A stretch of 26,539 bases of DNA, taken from IMG/VR virus record IMGVR_UViG_3300037672_001094, positions 1 to 26,539 of that record. The stretch is one strand, 5' to 3'. Positions within the stretch are counted from its first letter, which is position 1. Each line of letters starts with the position of its first letter. Below are positions 6,847-13,937 of the stretch, piece after piece. A program made the position numbers and the translations under genes. The stretch is from a virus. Below the pieces are notes generated by a model, which saw only the letters and a program-made list of their open reading frames with translations, did not search any database and was not told the origin of the DNA.

Positions 6847-7502
6847 TACCCTAAATACCCCCCAATAAAGTCTACAACTTCATCACTAGGCTCTTCATTA
6901 GTGATGGTAAGGGATGGTGCAAACCAGCTGTATTTACCACGAGTAATCGCAGTAGACTGGAAATTCCATAGTCGCTTGTGAATAGGGGTGGTCTTGTTGA
7001 AGACTGCAAATGTCGCCAACCTTTTAAAGGTTTGGCGGTAAGCATCTTTTGCAACATTGATGCGGCCCATAGCATAGTTATCTTTCCCAAGAGGGAAAGG
7101 GAACGACTCAACATCATCACTCCCTTTAAATAAAAGAGTGATCTCAGCAAACTCAAGAATAGGATATTCTGAGTCTAAGCTAAGTGCTTGTTTTTCCTCA
7201 GCACTATTAGCAATACGAGGAATATCATCTGATTCAAATGGAACGTCTTCCCTCCATGCTTTATTAGCACTAAGTGGAACCACTTGAATTGGTTGTTCTG
7301 GTGCCGCAAGGATGATTCGCTTGTCCAATACAAGAGATCCATACGGGGCTGGGTTTCCATCAGGGCCAGTAATGTCACTGGTCTTTTGAACGACATTGAC
7401 TCTTGGGATGTCGATGTCCGATTGATCTAACGTATCTGAAATTGCAGATGTAGTTAGTCCAGTAGTGGGAGCTTTGCTAAGCTCAGTTTTTTCTTTACTC
7501 AT
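6846..7502 (-). CDS. Replication-block protein, possible ssDNA-binding protein
   Basis: A 218-residue soluble protein. It has a low-complexity Ser/Thr-rich N-terminus, then PRVNVVQKTSDI, a Pro/Gly segment and several predicted beta strands (GSLVLDKRIILA, QPIQVVPLSANKAW, FAEITLLFKG), and ends with an acidic stretch (NEEPSDEVVDF). Phages with a PolA/Cas4-like-nuclease operon often encode a single-stranded-DNA-binding protein here, and the beta-rich body with an acidic tail would fit. I do not recognise a diagnostic motif, so the function is inferred from position. The 28-base gap before the ATG holds a repeated AAGAAAC and no Shine-Dalgarno sequence. The stop overlaps the next start by one base. 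Confidence 0.5.
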   Translation of the reverse strand: MSKEKTELSKAPTTGLTTSAISDTLDQSDIDIPRVNVVQKTSDITGPDGNPAPYGSLVLDKRIILAAPEQPIQVVPLSANKAWREDVPFESDDIPRIANSAEEKQALSLDSEYPILEFAEITLLFKGSDDVESFPFPLGKDNYAMGRINVAKDAYRQTFKRLATFAVFNKTTPIHKRLWNFQSTAITRGKYSWFAPSLTITNEEPSDEVVDFIGGYLG

Positions 7503-7530
7503 GTTTCTTGTTTCTTGTTTCTAGGTTTCC

Positions 7531-8646
7531 TCACGACAGTGTGTGTCGAGAGGGAGATTCTTCTATGATTCCTGCGTCCTGACAGTCATTCAAAAACTCA
7601 GAAGCCATCTTTTGTTTACCACCTTTTTCAGCGGTGTCACCAACGGCTTTAGCTATCTTGCTCACAGGGAGGCTTACATTGCTCAGGATTGATTCAGTGT
7701 CAACACCATATTTGTCTGCTATCGAAATAAATGTTTTGTGGTCAGTGACTTTTTTTCTAACACCAAGTTTTTTGAGGCGCAGGGTTGGTAGCTCCACACC
7801 GTCCTCAGCCAAAGCAATGGCCCTCTTCTTAAACCCTTCCGCCCAGTTGGTTACAATTTTTGCAATAGCCCAGAGTTGCTCTACAACTTCAGGGTCTTCA
7901 GTAGAGTCAATATCCACGTTAGGAAGGCGAGGATTTATTTTCTTCGCTACTTCTACAACAAGCCCCCCTAAAGCTGGGCACACATCTTCGAACTTGCAAA
8001 ATCTACAATCAACTGTGGGTGTGAGTTCTGACAGATCAGGAGTGCCTGTTTCCCATTTAGGTCTTACTTTCTCAGCCTTGAGAATCACTTCTGACAACTC
8101 ATCAGTAAGTTGTTTCATATCACTCCTCTTAAAAGGGTGGGACAAAATTTCATTCCTTTGTGGAACAAAAAATACAAACTCAATTGTCTCAAGTTTCGGA
8201 AACTTCTGAAAGCACCCAAGTGTGTAAGCTTTGGCTTGCCAGTTTTTATCGGGGGTGTCGATCTTGCTGATACCAGTTTTGTAGTCGATCAACACCCCCT
8301 TTGTATCCCCATACACATTAAAAAAATCACACGTTCCATATGTTGATGTGCCGTCGAGTTCGACATCAAGCATGATCTCCGAGTGTGTTTCAGTAAGATC
8401 TGACGAGTCAAAGTTCATAAGATACTCAGCCTGATCAGTAATGATCTCCTGATATATGCTCACCTCTTCTTCGCTCTGTAAGTTACTAGGGTCTTCTATT
8501 TCAAGAGCTTCGTGGATACGTGTTCCCATTTCCGCAGCAGCTGAAGATCCGTCTCTGCCTTTGTAACCAGCACACCCTGAGACGTACTTAAGTGACGATG
8601 GGGAGAACTCTGCATGGCCTCTTTGAGAGTGATCAGGTTGTTTCAT
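7531..8646 (-). CDS. Cas4/RecB-like PD-(D/E)XK exonuclease with probable Fe-S cluster (DUF2800-like)
   Basis: A 371-residue nuclease. The RecB-family motifs appear in order: GTRIHEALE with His45; GTCDFFNVYG with Asp107; VLIDYKTG with Asp121 and Lys123; QAKAY with Gln137 and Tyr141. Four cysteines are placed as in the Fe-S clusters of Cas4 and AddB: Cys25 near the N-terminus and C214-x2-C217-x5-C223 after the nuclease core. The C-terminal 140 residues are helical and match the layout of the phage DUF2800 family. The likely role is DNA end processing during recombination-dependent replication or host DNA degradation. It sits between the resolvase and a putative DNA-binding protein and is the one place in the upstream operon with a real gap (53 bases) before its start. 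Confidence 0.8.
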   Translation of the reverse strand: MKQPDHSQRGHAEFSPSSLKYVSGCAGYKGRDGSSAAAEMGTRIHEALEIEDPSNLQSEEEVSIYQEIITDQAEYLMNFDSSDLTETHSEIMLDVELDGTSTYGTCDFFNVYGDTKGVLIDYKTGISKIDTPDKNWQAKAYTLGCFQKFPKLETIEFVFFVPQRNEILSHPFKRSDMKQLTDELSEVILKAEKVRPKWETGTPDLSELTPTVDCRFCKFEDVCPALGGLVVEVAKKINPRLPNVDIDSTEDPEVVEQLWAIAKIVTNWAEGFKKRAIALAEDGVELPTLRLKKLGVRKKVTDHKTFISIADKYGVDTESILSNVSLPVSKIAKAVGDTAEKGGKQKMASEFLNDCQDAGIIEESPSRHTLS

Positions 8647-8652
8647 GCGCCC

Positions 8653-8681
8653 ACATAATCACAGGGGCGTATTACGGTCAA
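8653..8681 (-). promoter_or_regulatory. Possible weak internal promoter before the Cas4-like gene
   Basis: The only sizeable gap (8647-8699) in the otherwise overlapping part of the replication operon contains TTGACC (8681-8676 on the minus strand) as a good -35. The -10 is poor: TTATGT with 17-base spacing, or GATTAT with 15. It is listed because its position fits an internal promoter, not because the sequence is convincing. Confidence 0.22.
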
Positions 8682-8699
8682 AGAAATTTTTCAGTTTCT

Positions 8700-9176
8700 T
8701 TAACTCTCCCACAAATAGCGAGCGATCAAAAACGCATCTACCATTCCATCATGAGGTACACGGCATCTTTTATTCTTAATCCAGCACTCATCCTCAGCTA
8801 GTTGTTGCGCCCGTTCAAGAGCTGCTTCCTTTGATTTGCCCTTAGCAATAAAGCCTAACATTCTTTTTTGCCACTTATGCACCGATATTCTTTGAACGTC
8901 ATATTCATTTGCTTCTGCCATCCCTACAATTTTTCCAAAAGACAGAGCCATGGATCTAACAGCTTGGGAACTCTTTGCATGTGCGAGTGGCTCTTCGATA
9001 GCTATGGTGAAGGGCGTATTAAGATAAAGTATCCACTGTTTAAGAGCGCGAGTATCCACCTCTCGTTTTTTTAAAACCCATTTTGTGGGCATTGCAATCT
9101 TGTTTATGACGGAGCCATCAAACTTAGAGATAGCACACAGCCCTCCATCTAATCCGTTGTCAATACCTATGATCAA
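8700..9176 (-). CDS. RuvC-like Holliday junction resolvase
   Basis: A 158-residue protein of the size of RuvC. The RNase H-fold acidic residues are placed as in the family: Asp6 in IIGIDNGLDGG, Glu61/Glu62 at the end of a strand (TIAIEEP), and Asp143 and Asp147 in the C-terminal helix (HDGMVDAFLIA). It should cut branched DNA formed during replication and recombination, clearing the genome for packaging. It overlaps the upstream 75-residue gene by ATGA. With the Cas4-like nuclease next door it forms a recombination pair. The family call is firm; the substrate is inferred from the family. Confidence 0.85.
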   Translation of the reverse strand: MIIGIDNGLDGGLCAISKFDGSVINKIAMPTKWVLKKREVDTRALKQWILYLNTPFTIAIEEPLAHAKSSQAVRSMALSFGKIVGMAEANEYDVQRISVHKWQKRMLGFIAKGKSKEAALERAQQLAEDECWIKNKRCRVPHDGMVDAFLIARYLWES

Positions 9177-9400
9177 AACAAGTTAAGGGTAATAATTAAA
9201 CCATCCCCCGAAGCAGGACTATATACAAATATATTTTTCTTAAGACCTTGTAAAAACAAAATCTCCTTCATGTTTTCTGGCTTAACTCTATAGAAAGCAC
9301 CTTCAAGTTGTTTCACAGCAAAAGCTACATCCTCAGTGTCTTTCCTACGAATAAGAACTTTTGGGTTGTGGACAAGTTCTTTATTTTTAAATAGGCTCAT
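9173..9400 (-). CDS. Small hypothetical protein
   Basis: A 75-residue protein, basic in its N-terminal half (KVLIRRKDTED) and beta-rich toward the C-terminus (NIFVYSPASGDGLIITLNLF). It overlaps its neighbours on both sides by four bases (ATGA at each junction), which supports it being translated. I do not recognise the family and see no catalytic motif. Its location between the terminase small subunit-like gene and the resolvase only suggests a DNA-metabolism context. Confidence 0.55.
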   Translation of the reverse strand: MSLFKNKELVHNPKVLIRRKDTEDVAFAVKQLEGAFYRVKPENMKEILFLQGLKKNIFVYSPASGDGLIITLNLF

Positions 9401-9729
9401 TCCTTTTCAAGTATAGTTGTGTCTAAAAAGCAGGGTGCTGTTGGGCCAAGGTCAGTGTCCATTAATTGGTTAAGTGCCAGTCGTGCGTCTTCTTCATCAA
9501 GTCCATGCTCGTCTTGAAGAATGGCAAGTGACTTGAGGCTATCGTAACATGCAACAGGAGGCCCATCAGGTTTTTCAACTACCCCCACAAGGGCTTCTTG
9601 TAATTGATTAAAGAACATTATTTCTTCGTATCTAACTGGCTTAGTATTCTCTGAGAATACTTGACGTTTTACATAGGGATCTTCCTCTGGATTATACTCC
9701 CACGAAAAATTCTCAAAGTTGTTAATCAT
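9397..9729 (-). CDS. Small acidic hypothetical protein
   Basis: A 110-residue acidic protein. The N-terminus is aromatic and polar (FENFSWEYNPEED), and a helical C-terminal half contains DEHGLDEEDARLALNQL. Its start overlaps the end of the HTH gene by eight bases, and its end overlaps the next gene by four. No family is recognised. The acidic nature would allow interaction with the adjacent HTH/terminase protein, but this is speculation. Confidence 0.55.
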   Translation of the reverse strand: MINNFENFSWEYNPEEDPYVKRQVFSENTKPVRYEEIMFFNQLQEALVGVVEKPDGPPVACYDSLKSLAILQDEHGLDEEDARLALNQLMDTDLGPTAPCFLDTTILEKE

Positions 9730-10294
9730 CTGACTGTATATCGATTACTGTTCCCTTACCCGTATCGGCCTTTCTATTATTCAGTATAGAAATATCAATA
9801 TGCATTTTACTGGCACCACCCCCGCTGCTTTTAGAATTTAAACCAAGGTTTCTACGGATTAATTGGTCTAGCTCAGAAAGTTCTTTGATGTTTCTGGGGC
9901 CACTTATGTTTTTCATGTTGTCCCTAGCTAACCGTATAGCTGCCATAGCTATGTAGTTTTGGTATTTATCAGCAGGACTAGCTTGGCTTTCTGCAATTTG
10001 AAGGATCTCTTCTTCTTCTTTCATGCGAGCATCATGCTTGGCAAGTATAGCAGCTTCCTTTGTTAGTTTACTCATGTCTACATCTTCGACATGTTCTTCT
10101 GTTGTGTCGATTTTCTCAACGGGAGTAGACTCAACCCCACCATTTTTACGCGCAGGGATCCCACGTTTTTTAAACCATCTTCTTACCGTTCCTGCATGAA
10201 CACCAAGTTCTTTAGCTATGGCAGAGGTCTTCCAGTCTGCATTATACATCTGAATTGCACGTTCTTGAATTTCGTCTTTGGAATTGATACTCAT
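9722..10294 (-). CDS. HTH protein, probable terminase small subunit
   Basis: A 190-residue protein with an N-terminal helix-turn-helix (SAIAKELGVHAGTVRRW, about residues 24-40) like those of terminase small subunits and resolvases. A charged linker, a central helical region (residues 75-150) with GPRNIKELSELDQLIRRNL, and a flexible Gly/Ser-rich tail follow. The HTH plus the central 'RNLGL' helix, the length and the adjacency to the large terminase point to TerS, which recognises the packaging site and loads TerL. The unusual point is the strand: it diverges from terL and heads the replication operon. A phage transcription regulator is the main alternative. The initiation region has no Shine-Dalgarno sequence. 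Confidence 0.6.
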   Translation of the reverse strand: MSINSKDEIQERAIQMYNADWKTSAIAKELGVHAGTVRRWFKKRGIPARKNGGVESTPVEKIDTTEEHVEDVDMSKLTKEAAILAKHDARMKEEEEILQIAESQASPADKYQNYIAMAAIRLARDNMKNISGPRNIKELSELDQLIRRNLGLNSKSSGGGASKMHIDISILNNRKADTGKGTVIDIQSDD

Positions 10295-10320
10295 GTCAAA
10301 AGCTTTATTGTTACTAAAAT
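10295..10320. promoter_or_regulatory. 26-bp divergent intergenic spacer between terS-like gene and terL
   Basis: Only 26 AT-rich bases separate the two divergent start codons, so any promoters must lie partly inside the opposite genes. Plus-strand candidates (TTGATA at 10284, TACTAA at 10312) have the wrong spacing. A minus-strand candidate inside terL (TTGCCC, 17 bases, CATATT) is weak. No Shine-Dalgarno sequence precedes either ATG. The segment is a natural place for the HTH protein to act or for a packaging site, but nothing palindromic stands out. Confidence 0.3.
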
Positions 10321-12108
10321 ATGGCTTTAATAGAGGACAGGGGCAAGCAGTTACTAGAACCTAAAATTTGTTCCAAAACAAAACAGATGGATGTGGGTGG
10401 CTTCACCATCCCCCCAACTAGTTTACTCACAGCACTTCTTTATGGTTTCGCTAAACATGAAGAACCCATTGCTCGTGAATATTATTTTTGGAGAATTTGT
10501 GACGAGTTGTGGAACCGCGATGACTTACCAGAAAAATTAATGGTAAAACACCCGTGGGCTGAAATGATGATCCGAGCTGCAATCAACAATAAATATCTTG
10601 CTGTTGGGGGTAGTGCGTCATCTGGAAAATCCCACACCATGGCGGCGTGGGGTATTGTAAATTGGTTGAGCCAGCCCCAAGATACTTTGGTTCTTATGAC
10701 TTCAACTACGCTCCGTGAAGCACGTAAACGTATATGGGGTAGTGTGATGTCTCTCTTATCCGTGATTGATGATGCACCGATCAAGATCAGGGATTCAATT
10801 GGTAACGCTTCCTACGTCAACGAAAAAGACATTCTTATAGAACGGGCTGGGCTTTCATTGATCTCTGCGGAAAAAAGTAAAACTAAAGAGGCAGTCGGAA
10901 AATTCATAGGCATAAAACAGAAGCGTGTACTACTTATTGCGGACGAGATCAGTGAGCTTAGTGAGGCCATCGTTAATGCAGGTCTCACGAACCTGAGTAA
11001 AAACCCTTCATTTCAGATGATTGGTATGAGCAACCCCAACAGCAGGTTTGATGCTTTTGGGATTTGGTCAACTCCTAAAGATGGGTGGGATAGTGTGGAC
11101 ACCAACACTGCTGATGAGTGGGATACTAAATGGAAAGGTAAATATGTACGTTTAGATGGGGAAAGATCCCCAAACATTTTAGCGGGGGAAACAATTTACC
11201 CTTGGCTGCCCACACAAGAAAAACTTGAAGAAGACAAAGCTTTACTGGGGGTGGAGAGCCGAGGATATATGAGAATGGTAAGAGCTGTGTTCTTTGATAG
11301 CGATGAAACGACAGGCATATATACAGAGAACGAAATAACTAATAGCAAGTCCATGAACACTGTTCAATGGAGCAGCACTCCGGTTAATCTCTGTGGGATA
11401 GACCCTGCATTTACCAATGGTGGTGATCGGTCTATTGCTTTCTTAGCTAAGTGCGGCTATGACACTAGTGGTCAATATGTTATAGAGTTTGGGCAAGCCG
11501 TTCATTTAAATGATGACGCAACTAATAAGGCCATTCCAAGGACTTACCAAATTGTAAAACAAATTAAAGACCTCTGCATAAAACATAACGTCCCACCTGA
11601 GAATGTAAGTGTGGATGCCACTGGAGCTGGTGCTCCATTTTGTGACGTTCTCGCAGGTGAATGGTCTAGCCGCTTTATGAGGGTTTCGTTTGGTGGTAAG
11701 GCAAGTGACAAGCGAGTCAGTGCTAACAGTAAACTTGTGGGGCACGAACTATACGTTAACAGGGTATCTGAGTTGTGGTTTGTTGGGAAGGAGTTGATGA
11801 GAACAAATCAAGTCTTTGGGGTAAACTCAGATCTAGCCCAAGAAATAACAGGAAGAAACTACGATCATGTAAAGGGTTCAACTCTCCGCATGAAAATTGA
11901 AAGCAAACCAGAATACAAAGCTCGCTTTGGCAGAAGCCCAGACCTTGCAGACGCAGCGTTTTTGGCGTTAGATTGTGCCCGTCAGAGACTAGGTTTGGTA
12001 GCTGTTGATCCCCCAAAAGAAGGAGATATGTCCTTTAATAAACCCAGACGATCTATAAAAAGATTAGGGGGAGCTTTACAAAACGCTGACACTACCCTAG
12101 TCGATTGA
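10321..12108 (+). CDS. Terminase large subunit (packaging ATPase-nuclease)
   Basis: A 595-residue motor protein that pumps DNA into the procapsid and cuts it. The ATPase has Walker A GGSASSGKS at residues 96-104 (Lys103) and Walker B VLLIADEIS with Asp208/Glu209, followed by the coupling-type MIGMSNPNS segment. The RNase H-like nuclease has Asp361 in CGIDPAF, Asp432 in VSVDATGAG, and Asp541/Asp544 in SPDLADAAF. Length and motif order are standard. The start at 10321 is preceded by an AT-rich stretch without a Shine-Dalgarno sequence. The stop codon overlaps the -35 element of the next promoter, so downstream genes need not depend on terL transcription. A short basic tail (KPRRSIKRL) ends the protein. 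Confidence 0.93.
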   Translation: MALIEDRGKQLLEPKICSKTKQMDVGGFTIPPTSLLTALLYGFAKHEEPIAREYYFWRICDELWNRDDLPEKLMVKHPWAEMMIRAAINNKYLAVGGSASSGKSHTMAAWGIVNWLSQPQDTLVLMTSTTLREARKRIWGSVMSLLSVIDDAPIKIRDSIGNASYVNEKDILIERAGLSLISAEKSKTKEAVGKFIGIKQKRVLLIADEISELSEAIVNAGLTNLSKNPSFQMIGMSNPNSRFDAFGIWSTPKDGWDSVDTNTADEWDTKWKGKYVRLDGERSPNILAGETIYPWLPTQEKLEEDKALLGVESRGYMRMVRAVFFDSDETTGIYTENEITNSKSMNTVQWSSTPVNLCGIDPAFTNGGDRSIAFLAKCGYDTSGQYVIEFGQAVHLNDDATNKAIPRTYQIVKQIKDLCIKHNVPPENVSVDATGAGAPFCDVLAGEWSSRFMRVSFGGKASDKRVSANSKLVGHELYVNRVSELWFVGKELMRTNQVFGVNSDLAQEITGRNYDHVKGSTLRMKIESKPEYKARFGRSPDLADAAFLALDCARQRLGLVAVDPPKEGDMSFNKPRRSIKRLGGALQNADTTLVD

Positions 12109-12133
12109 CTTTTTTTAATTCAAACCTTATAAT
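12105..12133 (+). promoter_or_regulatory. Near-consensus sigma70 promoter, predicted leaderless start
   Basis: TTGACT (12105-12110), a 17-base spacer and TATAAT (12128-12133) form an almost perfect housekeeping promoter. The ATG of the 592-residue gene begins at 12141, eight bases after the -10, which is where transcription would normally start. The mRNA would therefore have no 5' leader or nearly none. The -35 overlaps the terL stop codon. It would drive the three virion-type genes that follow. Confidence 0.75.
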
Positions 12134-12140
12134 TTAACTT

Positions 12141-13919
12141 ATGGCTAAACCCGCTAAAAAGAATTCAGGAGGCTTACGATCTAGTAGTTTACGATCAAGT
12201 AGTTTGCGGTCAAGTAGTTTAAGCCCGTCGAAAGGATTACAAAAATCAGGAGGTTTGCAAAAAGACGCACCAAAAGTTGGGAGCGACGAATATTTCCAAG
12301 CACGTTCCCTTACTGGTGGGCCATCAAAAATTGCGAGAAGTGGTGAGGCTGGAGTTCAAGGTGCGGCTGGAGTTCAAGGTGCGGCTGGAGTTCAAGGTGC
12401 GGCTGGGGTTCAAGGTGCGGCTGGAGAGACTGGGTTTCAAAGTGATCGTGGGAGTGGTGGCGCGACTGAAGAAGCAAGAAATCGCCTTTTAAAAAATGTT
12501 GCTGAAACCACGAGTGCTAACCAAGAATCGACAGTTAATACAGGGATGGCGGAGCTGGACGCAGCGGAACGTGATGCACAAAAAACTTCCGCTTTAAACA
12601 AAGCTGAGAGAAGTTTTACCAACCCTACTGGGAAACAAGACTTTGGAGGTACGAACGAAGGAGTAGCTGATGTACTAGCACAAGGAAAGCTCACAGACCC
12701 AGCGACTGATCCTCCTATGGAGTCGCGAGTATCAAATCAACCAGCTCTTAGTCCCGATACTGCTGCTGCTAACGCCGCTGCTAAATCAGCTGAGACCGAT
12801 CCGTATTCACAAGCGAATCTAGATGCTGGTTCTAATGACCCACAAACACCGGATATGACTGGGCTTCTAAGAGTCGCACCCATCATAAAAAAAACTCAAG
12901 ATAAACTTACCGCAGATGCCCTAACTAATGAGGCCACTAAAGGACGAAACCAGCTCCTAGCAAATGTTGATGCGACAAATGAGAAAAACACGGAGGCTCC
13001 AAATCTTTTCGGAGAGACCGAAGAAGAGATGACAGAGGGAGACAAATACTGGAATCTTCAAGATCGAAAAGCCTTAAGGAAAAGAATTACAGAACAAGTC
13101 GCAGCTGGTAACTTTGACGGAGATGGTGGGGTTAATGAATTAGCTGAGAGAGGAATGACTGAGCTAGGCATTGGCAAAAAGGAAATGAACAGGGAGATAC
13201 AGCAGGAAAGAGTAAGTTCTCTTCAAACCAAAGCCAGAGAAAATAGGGCGCAGCGTGAGCGAAGCCAATTAGGGAGCTACCAAGACTTCTATAAAAGGAT
13301 GCAAGACCCCAACAGAACACTGTCGGTTGGGAAGCTTGGGGAGACGAGAAGTTTATATTCTAGGAATGCTGGTTTGCGGAAAGCAAAGAAGCTAAGAAAA
13401 ATGGGATTCACTGCTGCTGCCAACGAAGCAGCTAACGACTGGGCTAAGTCAGCAGATAGTAATGCACCCGCTGTAGCATCACGGAAATACTTAGCCGCAA
13501 GAGATGCCGTACAAGCAAGGGCTGATAGGGCAAGAAACACGAATGCTCAATTGCAACAAGCGATGGCGGATCGTCTTATGGGTAAGATGAAAAACGATCC
13601 TAATTTTTTCCCTGACTTACAAGGTGGTGGGGGAAATAAGTTTCAAGAGCCAGCAGTTCGACAGCCAGAAATGGTTCAAGAGCCATTAGCGCAAACTGGT
13701 GATGGTATGAGAACGATGGAGAAAAGAAACTCCTTCCCTGAAGGATCGTCTAACATGAGGCAGGATTTCTTTAATAATCTGAAAGCTCTCTCAAGTAGGG
13801 GTGCTTTAACCCCTGAAATGTATGCCCAAGCGAGAGAAGAACTTGGTAAATACGAGGGGGTATCGGCTGAAAAATTTGACTCGGTGATGAAAAAAAACCG
13901 AATCCGGCCCTCAAACTAA
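12141..13919 (+). CDS. Disordered repeat-bearing virion protein, probable internal/ejection protein
   Basis: A 592-residue hydrophilic protein, rich in Ala, Gly, Asn, Gln and Lys, with no membrane segment. The first 45 residues hold three LRSSS units and two GLQK units. Residues 71-100 are ten Gly-X-Y triplets (GVQ/GAA alternating, then GET, GFQ), a short collagen-like tract. The middle is disordered and acidic. From about residue 330 it becomes helical and charged (KARENRAQRERSQLG and similar). NFDGDGGVNELAE near residue 324 resembles a calcium-binding loop. It begins at a strong promoter with no leader. Together with the next two genes it looks like a set of internal virion (ejection) proteins, as in T7 gp14-16; this is inferred from order and composition. 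A scaffold or decoration role is possible. Confidence 0.5.
   Translation: MAKPAKKNSGGLRSSSLRSSSLRSSSLSPSKGLQKSGGLQKDAPKVGSDEYFQARSLTGGPSKIARSGEAGVQGAAGVQGAAGVQGAAGVQGAAGETGFQSDRGSGGATEEARNRLLKNVAETTSANQESTVNTGMAELDAAERDAQKTSALNKAERSFTNPTGKQDFGGTNEGVADVLAQGKLTDPATDPPMESRVSNQPALSPDTAAANAAAKSAETDPYSQANLDAGSNDPQTPDMTGLLRVAPIIKKTQDKLTADALTNEATKGRNQLLANVDATNEKNTEAPNLFGETEEEMTEGDKYWNLQDRKALRKRITEQVAAGNFDGDGGVNELAERGMTELGIGKKEMNREIQQERVSSLQTKARENRAQRERSQLGSYQDFYKRMQDPNRTLSVGKLGETRSLYSRNAGLRKAKKLRKMGFTAAANEAANDWAKSADSNAPAVASRKYLAARDAVQARADRARNTNAQLQQAMADRLMGKMKNDPNFFPDLQGGGGNKFQEPAVRQPEMVQEPLAQTGDGMRTMEKRNSFPEGSSNMRQDFFNNLKALSSRGALTPEMYAQAREELGKYEGVSAEKFDSVMKKNRIRPSN
12174..12218 (+). repeat. Three 15-bp tandem repeats encoding LRSSS
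   Basis: Three consecutive 15-base units with small base differences (CGATCT, CGATCA, CGGTCA variants before AGTAGT) encode residues 12-26 of the 592-aa protein. A fourth partial unit (TTAAGC) follows. The unit is a multiple of three, so copy-number change keeps the frame. Confidence 0.85.
12348..12419 (+). repeat. Four 18-bp tandem repeats encoding AGVQGA (collagen-like)
   Basis: Four units of GCTGGAGTTCAAGGTGCG follow each other; the fourth differs by one silent base (GGG for GGA). They encode residues 70-93 and create Gly-X-Y periodicity. The near identity at DNA level indicates recent duplication or active slippage, with the frame preserved. Confidence 0.92.
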
Positions 13920-13937
13920 TTAAAATATCTTAAAGAC

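Noticed and set aside
12277-12492. Plus-strand 71-codon frame with VRLEFK repeats
   Set aside because: It is a frame-shifted reading of the 18-bp repeats inside the 592-aa gene; the periodicity comes from the DNA repeat.
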